This document shows, piece after piece, positions 32,282 to 38,832 of a stretch of 38,832 bases of DNA. Source of the stretch: an uncultured Lactobacillus sp. (GTDB lineage Bacteria > Bacillota > Bacilli > Lactobacillales > Lactobacillaceae); the NCBI RefSeq assembly GCF_902491705.1, contig NZ_CABUIW010000016.1, forward strand, positions 1 to 38,832. Direction: 5' to 3'. Every line of letters begins with the position of its first letter. The first letter of the stretch is position 1. The notes beneath the pieces were generated by a model. It saw nothing but the letters and a program-made list of their open reading frames with translations. It was not told where the DNA came from and ran no database searches. Made by a program: the position numbers and the translations under genes.

Positions 32282-34300
32282 TTATTTTTTAGCGTTGGAA
32301 TAATCCTTAGGCTTAATCCGCTTAATGTAAGATGGATTTGGTCGACCTAAGATCAATGGGATACGTTCAATCACAGTATCCGCATATTCCAAACCGAACC
32401 ATGAAGCAGGGTTGGATGACAAGTTCTGCAAACGAACACGTGCTTCAACCAGCCACTTCTCGTAACCAACAAGTTGAGTTTGTGGACTGATAACATCGTT
32501 AACAATAACGAATGAGAAGTCACCAACATCACGTCCTGGTGTTGTGGTGTATTCCTGTGGTTGTGGTTCAATTGTGCCGTCGGCGATCAAGTCGTGAACA
32601 ATCTGACGAATGTAGACATTAACACTAGTCTGCTTCTTGAAACCAAGGTAAAGCTGAATGTTAATTACGTTCTTAGTGCCGTAAGTGTTAACAGCATATT
32701 CAGCGGTGAATGGTTCGTTAGTTACGTTAACAGTAACGAACCAGTAAGCCTTGGCACGCTTTGGACGCTTATCCAAGATTGAGTACAAGATTTCACGCTT
32801 GATGAACTTGTTGTACTTAACGTTAGCCATGTAAACCAAGTTGGTTGCGTAAGTTGGGTAATTTTCATCGTGGCTCAAGTTCGTAAGCATGTCGGTGTAT
32901 TCGTCAAGACGAACGTAAGCGTTTCTTGATTCACGCTTGTCACGGACCTTGTTACCGTAGTACCAAACGTACATGATGAAGCCGATAGCACCAGCGATGA
33001 AGAGTGATACGTAACCATCGTGGGTGAACTTGGTCAAACTTGATACCATGAACATGATGTCAAGCACGCCGAAGAAGATGAGGAAGAGCCAATTCCAAAC
33101 TGGGTTGACCTTCTTCATAACTAACCATTCGTAAAGTAGGATGGTTGTCATCAACATTGAAATTGTGATGGACAGACCATAGGCTGCTTCCATGTGAGCT
33201 GAAGTTTGGAAGTACAAAACAATAGCGATGGTTGCAACACAGATACCTTTGTTGATGGAAGGGATGTAGATCTGACCCTTTTCATTTGATGGATAGTTGA
33301 TGTTCATTCTTGGCAAGAACTTAAGACCACTGGCTTCAGCAACCAATGTGAAGGAACCGGTGATCAAAGCTTGTGAAGCAATAACTGCGGCAACAGTTGC
33401 CAAGATAATGGCAGCAAGACGCATATTAGCTGGAATCATTTCAAAGAATGGGTTAAGCACACCGCCGTCGGCTGGACGATAAGTAGGATTGTTCAAAATC
33501 CAAACGCCTTGACCGAAGTAGTTGAGTGCCAAGCAGACAAATACGAATGGCCATGAACCTATGATGTTCTTCTTACCAACGTGGCCGACGTCTGAGTACA
33601 AGGCTTCGGCACCAGTAGTGGCCAGGAAGATTGATCCTAAGATGAAAATTCCGGCCTTGTTATATGGACTAAACAATACTTTAATCGCATAAACTGGGTT
33701 GATAGCTTGTAAAATTGACCAGTCGCCAGACATGTTAACCAATCCTACAATACCTAAGAAAGAGAACCAAATAAACATGATTGGACCGAAGGCCTTACCA
33801 ATGATGCTTGTACCCATCTTTTGAATAGAGAAGAGGACAAGCAAAATGATGACGGTAATTGCGATAACCATACTTTGCGATGAAACAGGTACGCTTCCGC
33901 CAAACTTCAGTCCTTTCAGCCCTTCGATCGCTGTCGTAACAGTAACGGCAGGGGTCAAAGTACCATCGGCTAAGATGGCGGCACCACCAATTAAGGCTGC
34001 CAGCACAAGCCATTTGGCCCGTTTTCTAACTAAAGTGTACAGAGCAAAGATACCACCTTCGCCGTGGTTGGTTGCCTTCAAAGCAATTACCACAGTTTGA
34101 AGGGTAGTAAGCAAAGTCACCGTCCAAAGGACAAGTGAGATGGAACCGATGATAAAGTCGCGGTTGACGTTACCGATACCACCATTGCCTGCAACAATAG
34201 ACTTCATAACATAAAGTGGACTAGTACCGATATCGCCGTAGACAATTCCGATGGCGATCAGTAAGCCAGCCGCACTCATGCGTTTAGACTTGTTATTCAT
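32282..34300 (-). CDS. kup: KUP-family potassium uptake transporter
   Basis: This 672-residue membrane protein has about 12 helices in the first 440 residues and a cytoplasmic C-terminal domain of about 200. The family motif GIVYGDIGTSPLYV lies near residue 20, followed by NHGEGGIFALYTL and GADGTLTPAVTVT-like ILADGTLTPAVTV. It brings in K+ with protons and is important for osmotic and acid adaptation. I chose ATG 34298-34300, with GGGAG upstream; the longer frame to 34408 runs through a hairpin in the leader. It is monocistronic. A terminator-like structure in the leader suggests attenuation. Confidence 0.94.
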   Translation of the reverse strand: MNNKSKRMSAAGLLIAIGIVYGDIGTSPLYVMKSIVAGNGGIGNVNRDFIIGSISLVLWTVTLLTTLQTVVIALKATNHGEGGIFALYTLVRKRAKWLVLAALIGGAAILADGTLTPAVTVTTAIEGLKGLKFGGSVPVSSQSMVIAITVIILLVLFSIQKMGTSIIGKAFGPIMFIWFSFLGIVGLVNMSGDWSILQAINPVYAIKVLFSPYNKAGIFILGSIFLATTGAEALYSDVGHVGKKNIIGSWPFVFVCLALNYFGQGVWILNNPTYRPADGGVLNPFFEMIPANMRLAAIILATVAAVIASQALITGSFTLVAEASGLKFLPRMNINYPSNEKGQIYIPSINKGICVATIAIVLYFQTSAHMEAAYGLSITISMLMTTILLYEWLVMKKVNPVWNWLFLIFFGVLDIMFMVSSLTKFTHDGYVSLFIAGAIGFIMYVWYYGNKVRDKRESRNAYVRLDEYTDMLTNLSHDENYPTYATNLVYMANVKYNKFIKREILYSILDKRPKRAKAYWFVTVNVTNEPFTAEYAVNTYGTKNVINIQLYLGFKKQTSVNVYIRQIVHDLIADGTIEPQPQEYTTTPGRDVGDFSFVIVNDVISPQTQLVGYEKWLVEARVRLQNLSSNPASWFGLEYADTVIERIPLILGRPNPSYIKRIKPKDYSNAKK

Positions 34301-34337
34301 TATAAAAAATCTCCCACAAAATAAATTGTAGCCTTTA

Positions 34338-34370
34338 ATAAAAAAAGAAAATGCCACGCGACATTTTCTT
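34338..34370 (-). promoter_or_regulatory. Terminator-like hairpin in the kup leader (possible attenuator)
   Basis: On the minus strand AAGAAAATG-loop-CATTTTCTT forms a 9-bp stem followed by TTTTTT, 38 bases before the kup ATG. A GCATTTT segment about 25 bases upstream could pair with the 5' arm as an antiterminator. No match to a known riboswitch is claimed. Confidence 0.45.
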
Positions 34371-34500
34371 GATACACTCATTCTCTTCCAAAATGCGATA
34401 CATTGCAAGGAAAATAATTATGTTTTAATGTTGCTATATAATGACTAAAGAATAAATAGAAACTAATAAAGAGTGAGTAATAATAGTAAAGGTGATTTAT

Positions 34501-34653
34501 ATGACAAGAGAAAATTCTACTCAATTTATGAGAAATGCTATTTTGGAAAAACTAGAAGATAGTTTGGATTATCAAGACGCAATCGAAAATATTAAACTCT
34601 CTGACGGAGAAACAATTTCTCGTGAAGATGTAAAGAAAGATTTAGGTATCTAG
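34501..34653 (+). pseudogene. Truncated RelB/CopG-type antitoxin
   Basis: This 50-residue frame has FMRNAILEKLEDSLDYQDAI followed by GETISREDVKKDLGI, resembling the middle and end of ribbon-helix-helix RelB-type antitoxins. The first 20 or so residues (the DNA-binding strand) of the family are missing. It still has a GGTG ribosome site and an extended -10 (TGCTATATA near 34432). It probably cannot bind DNA as the full protein does, but may still be translated. A toxin remnant follows. Confidence 0.5.
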
Positions 34654-34655
34654 TA

Positions 34656-34700
34656 TTGAAATATACAAGGAAATTATCAAACTTCGAGATATCGAAGTAG
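34656..34700 (+). pseudogene. Remnant of a RelE-type toxin start
   Basis: Directly after the antitoxin stop, TTG opens a 14-codon frame (KYTRKLSNFEISK), similar in style to RelE/ParE toxin N-termini, and stops at TAG 34698-34700. Position fits a relBE toxin gene; the rest is absent. The call rests on context and a short match. Confidence 0.3.
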
Positions 34701-34720
34701 TCATAAAAGAGGGATGCACA

Positions 34721-34885
34721 ATGCTAAACGAGTTAGAGGAAAAAATATTTGATGCTGAAGTCGATGCTCATGCACTTGAAAATCTCAAAAATAGTACGCG
34801 TACCTTCAGCGATGAAGAAGTACGTGGAAGCCGTGCAGCCAAAAATCGCCATATAGAACTAGATGAGAATGATGGCTGGGAATAG
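34721..34885 (+). CDS. Small charged protein, possibly antitoxin-like
   Basis: This 54-residue frame, rich in Glu/Asp, has AGAGGGATG upstream as ribosome site. It has helical character and a TFSDEEVRGSRAAK motif that loosely recalls antitoxin C-termini. I do not recognise it. It lies next to the decayed toxin-antitoxin pair and may be part of the same locus. Confidence 0.4.
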   Translation: MLNELEEKIFDAEVDAHALENLKNSTRTFSDEEVRGSRAAKNRHIELDENDGWE

Positions 34886-34896
34886 TACTAAGTAGT

Positions 34897-35055
34897 CTAT
34901 TGACTGCTTTTTTCTTTACCCACAGGAGTAACTTCGCGAGGATTGTAGCCTAATTCTTCATATTCTCTTTTGATTTCAGCTTCGTAGTCATAATCATCGT
35001 ATGCTGAATCTGACCATAGGTCATAATCTTTAGATTGTTTTGCTTGGTTAATCAT
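34897..35055 (-). CDS. Small acidic protein of unknown function
   Basis: This 52-residue frame has many Asp/Glu/Tyr (DYDLWSDSAYDDYDYEAEIK). The ATG at 35053-35055 has AGAGGAAAT eight bases upstream, which is why the longer frame to 35088 is not used. It follows the terminator of the next gene within about 20 bases, so it is probably expressed by read-through. Function unknown. Confidence 0.55.
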   Translation of the reverse strand: MINQAKQSKDYDLWSDSAYDDYDYEAEIKREYEELGYNPREVTPVGKEKSSQ

Positions 35056-35074
35056 TTTTATTTCCTCTAAAAAC

Positions 35075-35101
35075 AAAAAAGCTCCCAAAAGGAGCTTTTT
35101 G
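35075..35101 (-). terminator. Terminator between the two small acidic genes
   Basis: The stem AAGCTCC / GGAGCTT with a CAAAA loop. On the minus strand it is followed by T6. Confidence 0.8.
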
Positions 35102-35109
35102 ATAGCAAA

Positions 35110-35547
35110 TTATGAAAGTGATGAAGGAATTTGCTTACGTTGATCTTCATCCCATTTTTCCCATGCTTCGTAAGTGAGCATTTCTTCTGGCTTAACACCA
35201 GTCTTGTCAGCCATCACCTTAAGCAAGTCCTTGAAGTTGTAATCGTGGTATTGCAATACGTGATCAACTAACTTCTTGCGTGGGAAGTGAATGTTGTTCA
35301 AAAGATAGCCGTTGATATCAACCATGTTGTGGTTTTCATCGTAAAGGTTGATAACTTCAAGATCGTCTTCGTCGAATTCAGCGATGTAGAAGTTAGCGAA
35401 AACCTTCAAGTAGTCAGGTTGATCCTTGAATTCTTCAGCTGGCATGGTGGTCTTGTTAGCTTCTGGCATTACGACTTTAAGATCGTCGTTTTCTTCTTCA
35501 GTTTCTTTATCTGCTTGAGCTTGAGCGTTTTTTTCTTCTTCAGTCAA
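35110..35547 (-). CDS. Acidic cytoplasmic protein of unknown function
   Basis: This 145-residue protein has a Glu/Asp-rich first 30 residues, then a folded-looking part with YLKVFANFYIAEFDEDDLEVINLYDENH and DYNFKDLLKVMADKTGVKPEEML. There is no signal peptide or membrane helix. It appears to start at TTG (35545-35547), with AGGGGTAAC upstream. Optimised codon use suggests real expression. I do not recognise a family. It is co-oriented with the small gene downstream, separated by a terminator. Confidence 0.8.
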   Translation of the reverse strand: MTEEEKNAQAQADKETEEENDDLKVVMPEANKTTMPAEEFKDQPDYLKVFANFYIAEFDEDDLEVINLYDENHNMVDINGYLLNNIHFPRKKLVDHVLQYHDYNFKDLLKVMADKTGVKPEEMLTYEAWEKWDEDQRKQIPSSLS

Positions 35548-35631
35548 AGTTTGTTACCCCTTTATTTAGAAAATAAATAGTACAAAATCAATAATAATTC
35601 TACCGACTTTTGCAAATAAAAGCAAATAAAA

Positions 35632-36060
35632 CTATTTTATTTGCTTTTTTTGGCTGCTTGACCCAGCAGCTGAAGATTGGGTTGATGATTGAGTAGAAGG
35701 TTGGCTGCTGCTACTTTGGTCGCTTTCCTCACTGCTTGATTGACTGCTTTGCTTGTCTTCACTGCCACTAGAAGATGATGAAGAACTATTCTTATCCTTA
35801 TCTTGATCCTTGCTGCTTGAAGAATCACTGCTAGAGTCAGAAGAACTACTTGAGCTTGAATCGCTTGAGCTATTATTTTCCTTATTATTACTATTGCTGT
35901 CTTCCTTAGCACCAGACTTGGTATTTGAATTGTTCTTAGTATTCGCACTAGCAGGTTGATTATGTTGCACAGCATTGGTGTGGCTAATGTAAGCTCCGGC
36001 ACCGCCTCCACCTAGAACGAATAGCGCAAAAATAGTACCCCAAAAGATTAGTTTCTTCAT
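35632..36060 (-). CDS. Serine-rich single-pass membrane protein
   Basis: This 142-residue protein has one N-terminal membrane segment (about 4-26, LIFWGTIFALFVLGGGGAGA), without a clear cleavage site. A Ser/Asn/Asp/Glu low-complexity tail, more than half Ser in the middle, fills about residues 45-135. Such tails often act as a wall-spanning linker, possibly glycosylated. No domain follows the linker, so it may be a truncated form of a longer protein or a stand-alone spacer. GGGAGAG lies about 12 bases before ATG. Confidence 0.75.
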   Translation of the reverse strand: MKKLIFWGTIFALFVLGGGGAGAYISHTNAVQHNQPASANTKNNSNTKSGAKEDSNSNNKENNSSSDSSSSSSSDSSSDSSSSKDQDKDKNSSSSSSSGSEDKQSSQSSSEESDQSSSSQPSTQSSTQSSAAGSSSQKKQIK

Positions 36061-36351
36061 TGTATCGAGTAACTCTCCCTTATGATAGAAAAATTATTTT
36101 AACAAATTTGGCCCATTTTTGGGTTTCAAATTGTTAGTAATAGTGTAAGACATCTGGCCGGCAGGTTGATTATAAAAAGCTCAATTTTAATAAATATTAA
36201 ATAGTAGAAAACATGAATATAAAGACTGATCAAATTGCTTTCGGTAATAAGAGGGGGACTTAAGAACCACACCTTCAAGAATGGTGTTAAAATGTTTGAA
36301 TCATAAAGCAGTGTAGATTTTTTAAATTTTTATGTAATATAATTTTAAATC
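36061..36351. other. Intergenic region with a large imperfect palindrome
   Basis: No gene is seen here. 36100-36115 and 36120-36136 form a hairpin of about 15 pairs with a TTTT loop, upstream of the serine-rich gene on the minus strand. A second small hairpin, ACACC/GGTGT, lies at 36269-36287. The remainder is AT-rich. Confidence 0.5.
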
Positions 36352-36380
36352 TTGTGTCTGCGGCATTTGCTAGATACAAT
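36352..36380 (+). promoter_or_regulatory. Promoter of the cell-wall hydrolase operon
   Basis: TTGTGT (36352-36357), a spacer of 17, then TACAAT (36375-36380). The leader is short, with a GAGGAGGAT ribosome site. Confidence 0.65.
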
Positions 36381-36408
36381 AGTAGTGTTATATTGAGGAG
36401 GATAATAC

Positions 36409-37629
36409 ATGAAGAAGAGGCTTTTAGCTAGTATTGCAAGTGCGGTTATGCTGACTACAATTACTGTACCTGTTACTAATAAAAAAAGTATAAGTAGTGC
36501 TTTCAGTCAGAAAGTTATGGCTGCAGATTATCAGACACAATTTTTAAATTTGGCTACTAAACAAGCTGTTAAAACTGCAAAAAAATATGGAATTTATCCA
36601 TCAGTAATGATAGCACAGGCTATTGTTGAATCTGGATGGGGGCAATCTGGTTTAGCAGTTAATGCAAATAATCTTTTTGGAATAAAAGCTGATAATGACT
36701 GGTCTGAAGGCGTTTATTCATCTAAAACGAGAGAAGAAACTAAGGGTGGAAAAAGCTATTATACAAAAGGTAAATTCAAACGATATAATTCGTTAGAAGA
36801 ATCATTTGAAGATAACGGACGGAAATTGCGTGAAGGTGTTTCATGGCAACCTCTGCGATATCAAGGTGTATGGCTTGAAAATGCCGATACTTATGTGGCG
36901 GCAACTAAAGCTTTAACTGGTACATATGCTACGGCAAATAATTATAATATAGTTCTTAATTCAAGTATTACTGCCCATAATTTAAATAAATATGATCCAG
37001 TTATTTCTAAGGTAGCTCAAACATATATCGTGGAAAAATCAGGTTCTACTTACAACTGGCCAACTGCACCTTCAGTTGCTCATGCAATCGGTTCAGTTAA
37101 GCAAGGCGAGAAGGTAACTGTAACTAAGACCATTACCTTCAACGATGGTTCAAGCAGAATGTACATCGATGGCAAGGGCTGGATTGATGGTAGTTCTCTT
37201 GGTGGTGGCAAGAAGAGCAGTGAACCAATCACTCAAGCTCCAAAGGGTGCAACTAAGACTCAAAAGACTTTGATGCACAACGCTTATGTCTACGACAAGG
37301 ACGGCAAGAAGCTCGCTGGCAAGGTATTCAAGATTAACGACGAAGAAGGTTCTAAGTTAATCAATACTTACGGCACCAAGACCATCAAGGGCAAGAGCTA
37401 CTACCGTGTTGGTGAAAATGAATATATCGCAGCCGGTAACATCGACGGTACTCTTAAATTCTTGAAGCGTAATTCATACGTTTACAACCAATACGGCAAC
37501 CGTGACAACAGCTTGAAGCGCAAGAAGAATGAACAAGTTGCAACTTACGGTAGTGCAGTAACTATTAACGGACAAAAGTACTACAGAATTGGTATCCGTC
37601 AATACATTAAGAAAGCTAACTTCATGTAA
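36409..37629 (+). CDS. Secreted GH73 glucosaminidase with two SLAP domains
   Basis: This 406-residue exported peptidoglycan hydrolase has a signal peptide of about 38 residues (KKRLL start, VMA-AD cleavage). The GH73 domain (about 40-210) has PSVMIAQAIVESGWGQSGLA, with Glu74 as catalytic acid, and NNLFGIKADNDW. A small SH3-like part (about 217-268) and two SLAP repeats (about 283-345, 346-406) follow. Lysine codons change from almost all AAA before about 37050 to almost all AAG after it, so the catalytic half appears foreign and the anchor native. It is first in an operon with an amidase. Confidence 0.92.
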   Translation: MKKRLLASIASAVMLTTITVPVTNKKSISSAFSQKVMAADYQTQFLNLATKQAVKTAKKYGIYPSVMIAQAIVESGWGQSGLAVNANNLFGIKADNDWSEGVYSSKTREETKGGKSYYTKGKFKRYNSLEESFEDNGRKLREGVSWQPLRYQGVWLENADTYVAATKALTGTYATANNYNIVLNSSITAHNLNKYDPVISKVAQTYIVEKSGSTYNWPTAPSVAHAIGSVKQGEKVTVTKTITFNDGSSRMYIDGKGWIDGSSLGGGKKSSEPITQAPKGATKTQKTLMHNAYVYDKDGKKLAGKVFKINDEEGSKLINTYGTKTIKGKSYYRVGENEYIAAGNIDGTLKFLKRNSYVYNQYGNRDNSLKRKKNEQVATYGSAVTINGQKYYRIGIRQYIKKANFM

Positions 37630-37640
37630 GAGAGGTATAT

Positions 37641-38741
37641 TTGAAACTTAAAAAGATAACTATCGCATTAATTGCAGCAATCAGTTTTATTGGAATTTTT
37701 TCTAATCCAGCTGAAGTTCATGCTGCATCAATCAACACTGAAGCTAAGAAATATAAATATAGCGGCGTTACTTACTTATATAAGATGCTTAAGCTTGAAG
37801 GTATTAAGTACAATAAGTTCCCTGGCGTCGACTATCAAAATGGCAAGCCAGAAGGAATCGTCGTTCACGAAACCGATGACCCTGGTGCCACTGCCCACGA
37901 TGAAGCAATTTACTTCAACCGTGAATGGCAGAATATTCAAGCTTATGTTCACGCCTTCGTTGATAGCAAGCAAGTGATCCAGATGTGCTCACCTAATATG
38001 GGTACTTGGGGTGCAGGACCTAAGGCGAATAATCGTTTTATCCAAGTTGAATTGTGTGAAGAAGATAGTAGGGATGCATTTATTAAGTCAATTAATAATG
38101 ATGCGATCTACATTGCTAAGCTCTTGCACCGCTATAACTTGAAGCCTGACAATGCTTGCGACGATGGTCAAGGTACGATCTGGTCTCACCACGCCGTCAG
38201 CAACTTCCTCGGCGGAACCGACCACGTTGACCCCGACACTTATTTTGAAAAATGGGGCTACAGCATGGATCAGTTCTATTCCCTCATTAAGTATTACTAT
38301 GACTTGCAAAAGAAGGATACTCAAAAGAATGTGGCTGTGAAGGACAAGGATCCAAACAAGACTAAGGAAGAAATTCCAGTTGTTCAAGGTGCTGTAACTT
38401 TAGGTCACGATGCATATATCTATGATGCAAAGGGCAAGAACACTAAGAAGTTAAAGGCAGCCGGCAGTCCAGTTGTAGTGATGGGCTACAAGATGATCAA
38501 CAACAAGAAGTACTACCAGATTGGCAAGAACCAATACGTAGTTGCTTCAAACATCGATGCCACTCCTAAGACCGTGAACAAGGATACATACTTGCGCACT
38601 CGCACTGGCCAAATCGAAAGACAAAACAAGGTCAAGAAGGGCAGCCGAGTATTAGTTTACGGCAGTCAACTTACAATTAAAGGTCAAAAGTACTACGCAC
38701 TTAATGCTACACAATATGTTTTAGCAAGTGACGTTAATTAG
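37641..38741 (+). CDS. Secreted N-acetylmuramoyl-L-alanine amidase with SLAP domains
   Basis: This 366-residue exported enzyme has a signal peptide of about 28 residues (KLKK, a hydrophobic core, VHA-AS). The Amidase_2/PGRP-type domain (about 45-215) carries VVHETDDPG (His76), a Glu in VELCEE, SHHAVS (His183/184) and DHVDPDTYF, the expected zinc site. Two SLAP repeats (about 246-305, 306-366) anchor it. Translation starts at TTG 37641 with AGAGAGG upstream, 11 bases after the GH73 gene, so the two wall hydrolases are co-expressed. An IS3 element begins 25 bases after the stop. No terminator is visible before it. Confidence 0.92.
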   Translation: MKLKKITIALIAAISFIGIFSNPAEVHAASINTEAKKYKYSGVTYLYKMLKLEGIKYNKFPGVDYQNGKPEGIVVHETDDPGATAHDEAIYFNREWQNIQAYVHAFVDSKQVIQMCSPNMGTWGAGPKANNRFIQVELCEEDSRDAFIKSINNDAIYIAKLLHRYNLKPDNACDDGQGTIWSHHAVSNFLGGTDHVDPDTYFEKWGYSMDQFYSLIKYYYDLQKKDTQKNVAVKDKDPNKTKEEIPVVQGAVTLGHDAYIYDAKGKNTKKLKAAGSPVVVMGYKMINNKKYYQIGKNQYVVASNIDATPKTVNKDTYLRTRTGQIERQNKVKKGSRVLVYGSQLTIKGQKYYALNATQYVLASDVN

Positions 38742-38766
38742 AAAAAACACGTCTTATCCTAAAAGT

Positions 38767-38791
38767 TGAAGTGAGACCCAAAAGTTAGACA
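38767..38791. repeat. IS3-type terminal inverted repeat (left end)
   Basis: This 25-base repeat matches the complement of 120-144 at 21 positions. The next bases also form CCCAAAAG...CTTTTGGG with it, a hairpin over the transposase leader. Confidence 0.8.
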
Positions 38792-38808
38792 CTTTTGGGT
38801 CTTTTATT

Positions 38809-38832
38809 ATGACTAAATTTAATAAAGAACAA
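38809..38832 (+). CDS. IS3-family OrfA, N-terminal fragment
   Basis: The ATG at 38809 opens a frame reading MTKFNKEQ to the window edge, like the start of IS3/IS150-group OrfA helix-turn-helix proteins. The hairpin CCCAAAAG/CTTTTGGG lies just upstream and could shield it from outside transcription. Only eight codons are visible. Confidence 0.7.

Larger units (their letters stand above)
38767..38832 (+). mobile_element. Left end of an IS3-family insertion sequence
   Basis: It begins with an inverted repeat (38767-38791, TGAAGTGAGACCCAAAAG...) that mirrors the repeat at 120-144. It is followed by TTTTGGGTC and the start of the first transposase frame. Orientation is the same as the element at the left edge. 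Confidence 0.85.

Noticed and set aside
34301..34408. N-terminal extension of Kup
   Set aside because: It translates the leader hairpin; the family start MNNKSKRMSAAG at 34300 has GGGAG upstream.
35637..36011. Alternative frame of 124 residues across the serine-rich gene
   Set aside because: It is a frame-shifted reading of serine codon repeats with Ile/Arg/Leu runs, and has no ribosome site or family resemblance.

Overview
The window is low-GC Firmicute chromosome and reads as a Lactobacillus of the acidophilus/delbrueckii group, most like the helveticus-crispatus-gallinarum cluster. The main reasons are three secreted proteins ending in SLAP (lactobacillar S-layer-type) repeats, a nucleoside 2-deoxyribosyltransferase of the L. 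leichmannii type, PepO, a D-Asp peptidoglycan ligase and AT-rich intergenic DNA. Species is inferred from family knowledge, not from any search.

Layout. 1-144 is the right end of an IS3-family element. 166-1336 (minus) holds a small membrane protein and an Rgg-type regulator. 1421-5746 is a divergent pair: an intracellular GH31 alpha-glycosidase and nagA, with a cre-like site between them. 5801-6097 carries a second, stronger cre, a promoter and a hairpin-rich untranslated stretch that I propose is an undescribed CcpA-linked small RNA. Then follow ntd, an orphan PTS EIIA, an HxlR regulator divergent from an MDR oxidoreductase with palindromic operator candidates, a tyrosine phosphatase and a universal stress protein. 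10374-10590 is another promoter-structured RNA-terminator unit, in front of the phnDCEE transporter operon.

14024-15439 is a TnpB-only IS605-type element with a likely omega-RNA at its right end. It abuts tag, whose stop codon it appears to supply. Next come an unrecognised acidic protein, a metallophosphoesterase, the two-gene peptidoglycan cross-bridge operon (AsnB-like amidotransferase plus D-aspartate ligase), and nrdDG behind two NrdR-box-like sites 32 bp apart. nrdDG is followed by a two-gene DUF59-DUF1858 / DUF438-hemerythrin-PAS unit that may protect iron-sulfur enzymes.

26811-28637 is an S-layer-type surface protein with a long structured leader. It is followed by an MFS transporter, pepO, a small-RNA candidate, kup with a terminator in its leader, decayed toxin-antitoxin remnants, two small acidic proteins and a serine-rich membrane protein. 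36409-38741 is a two-gene cell-wall hydrolase operon (GH73 glucosaminidase and amidase, both SLAP-anchored). The window closes at 38767 with the left end of a second IS3 element in the same orientation as the first.

Functional themes are amino-sugar and cell-wall metabolism (GH31, nagA, D-Asp bridge, GH73, amidase, SLAP anchors), anaerobic DNA precursor supply (nrdDG, ntd) and stress handling (usp, HxlR/MDR). No CRISPR array, tRNA, rRNA or replication origin was seen.
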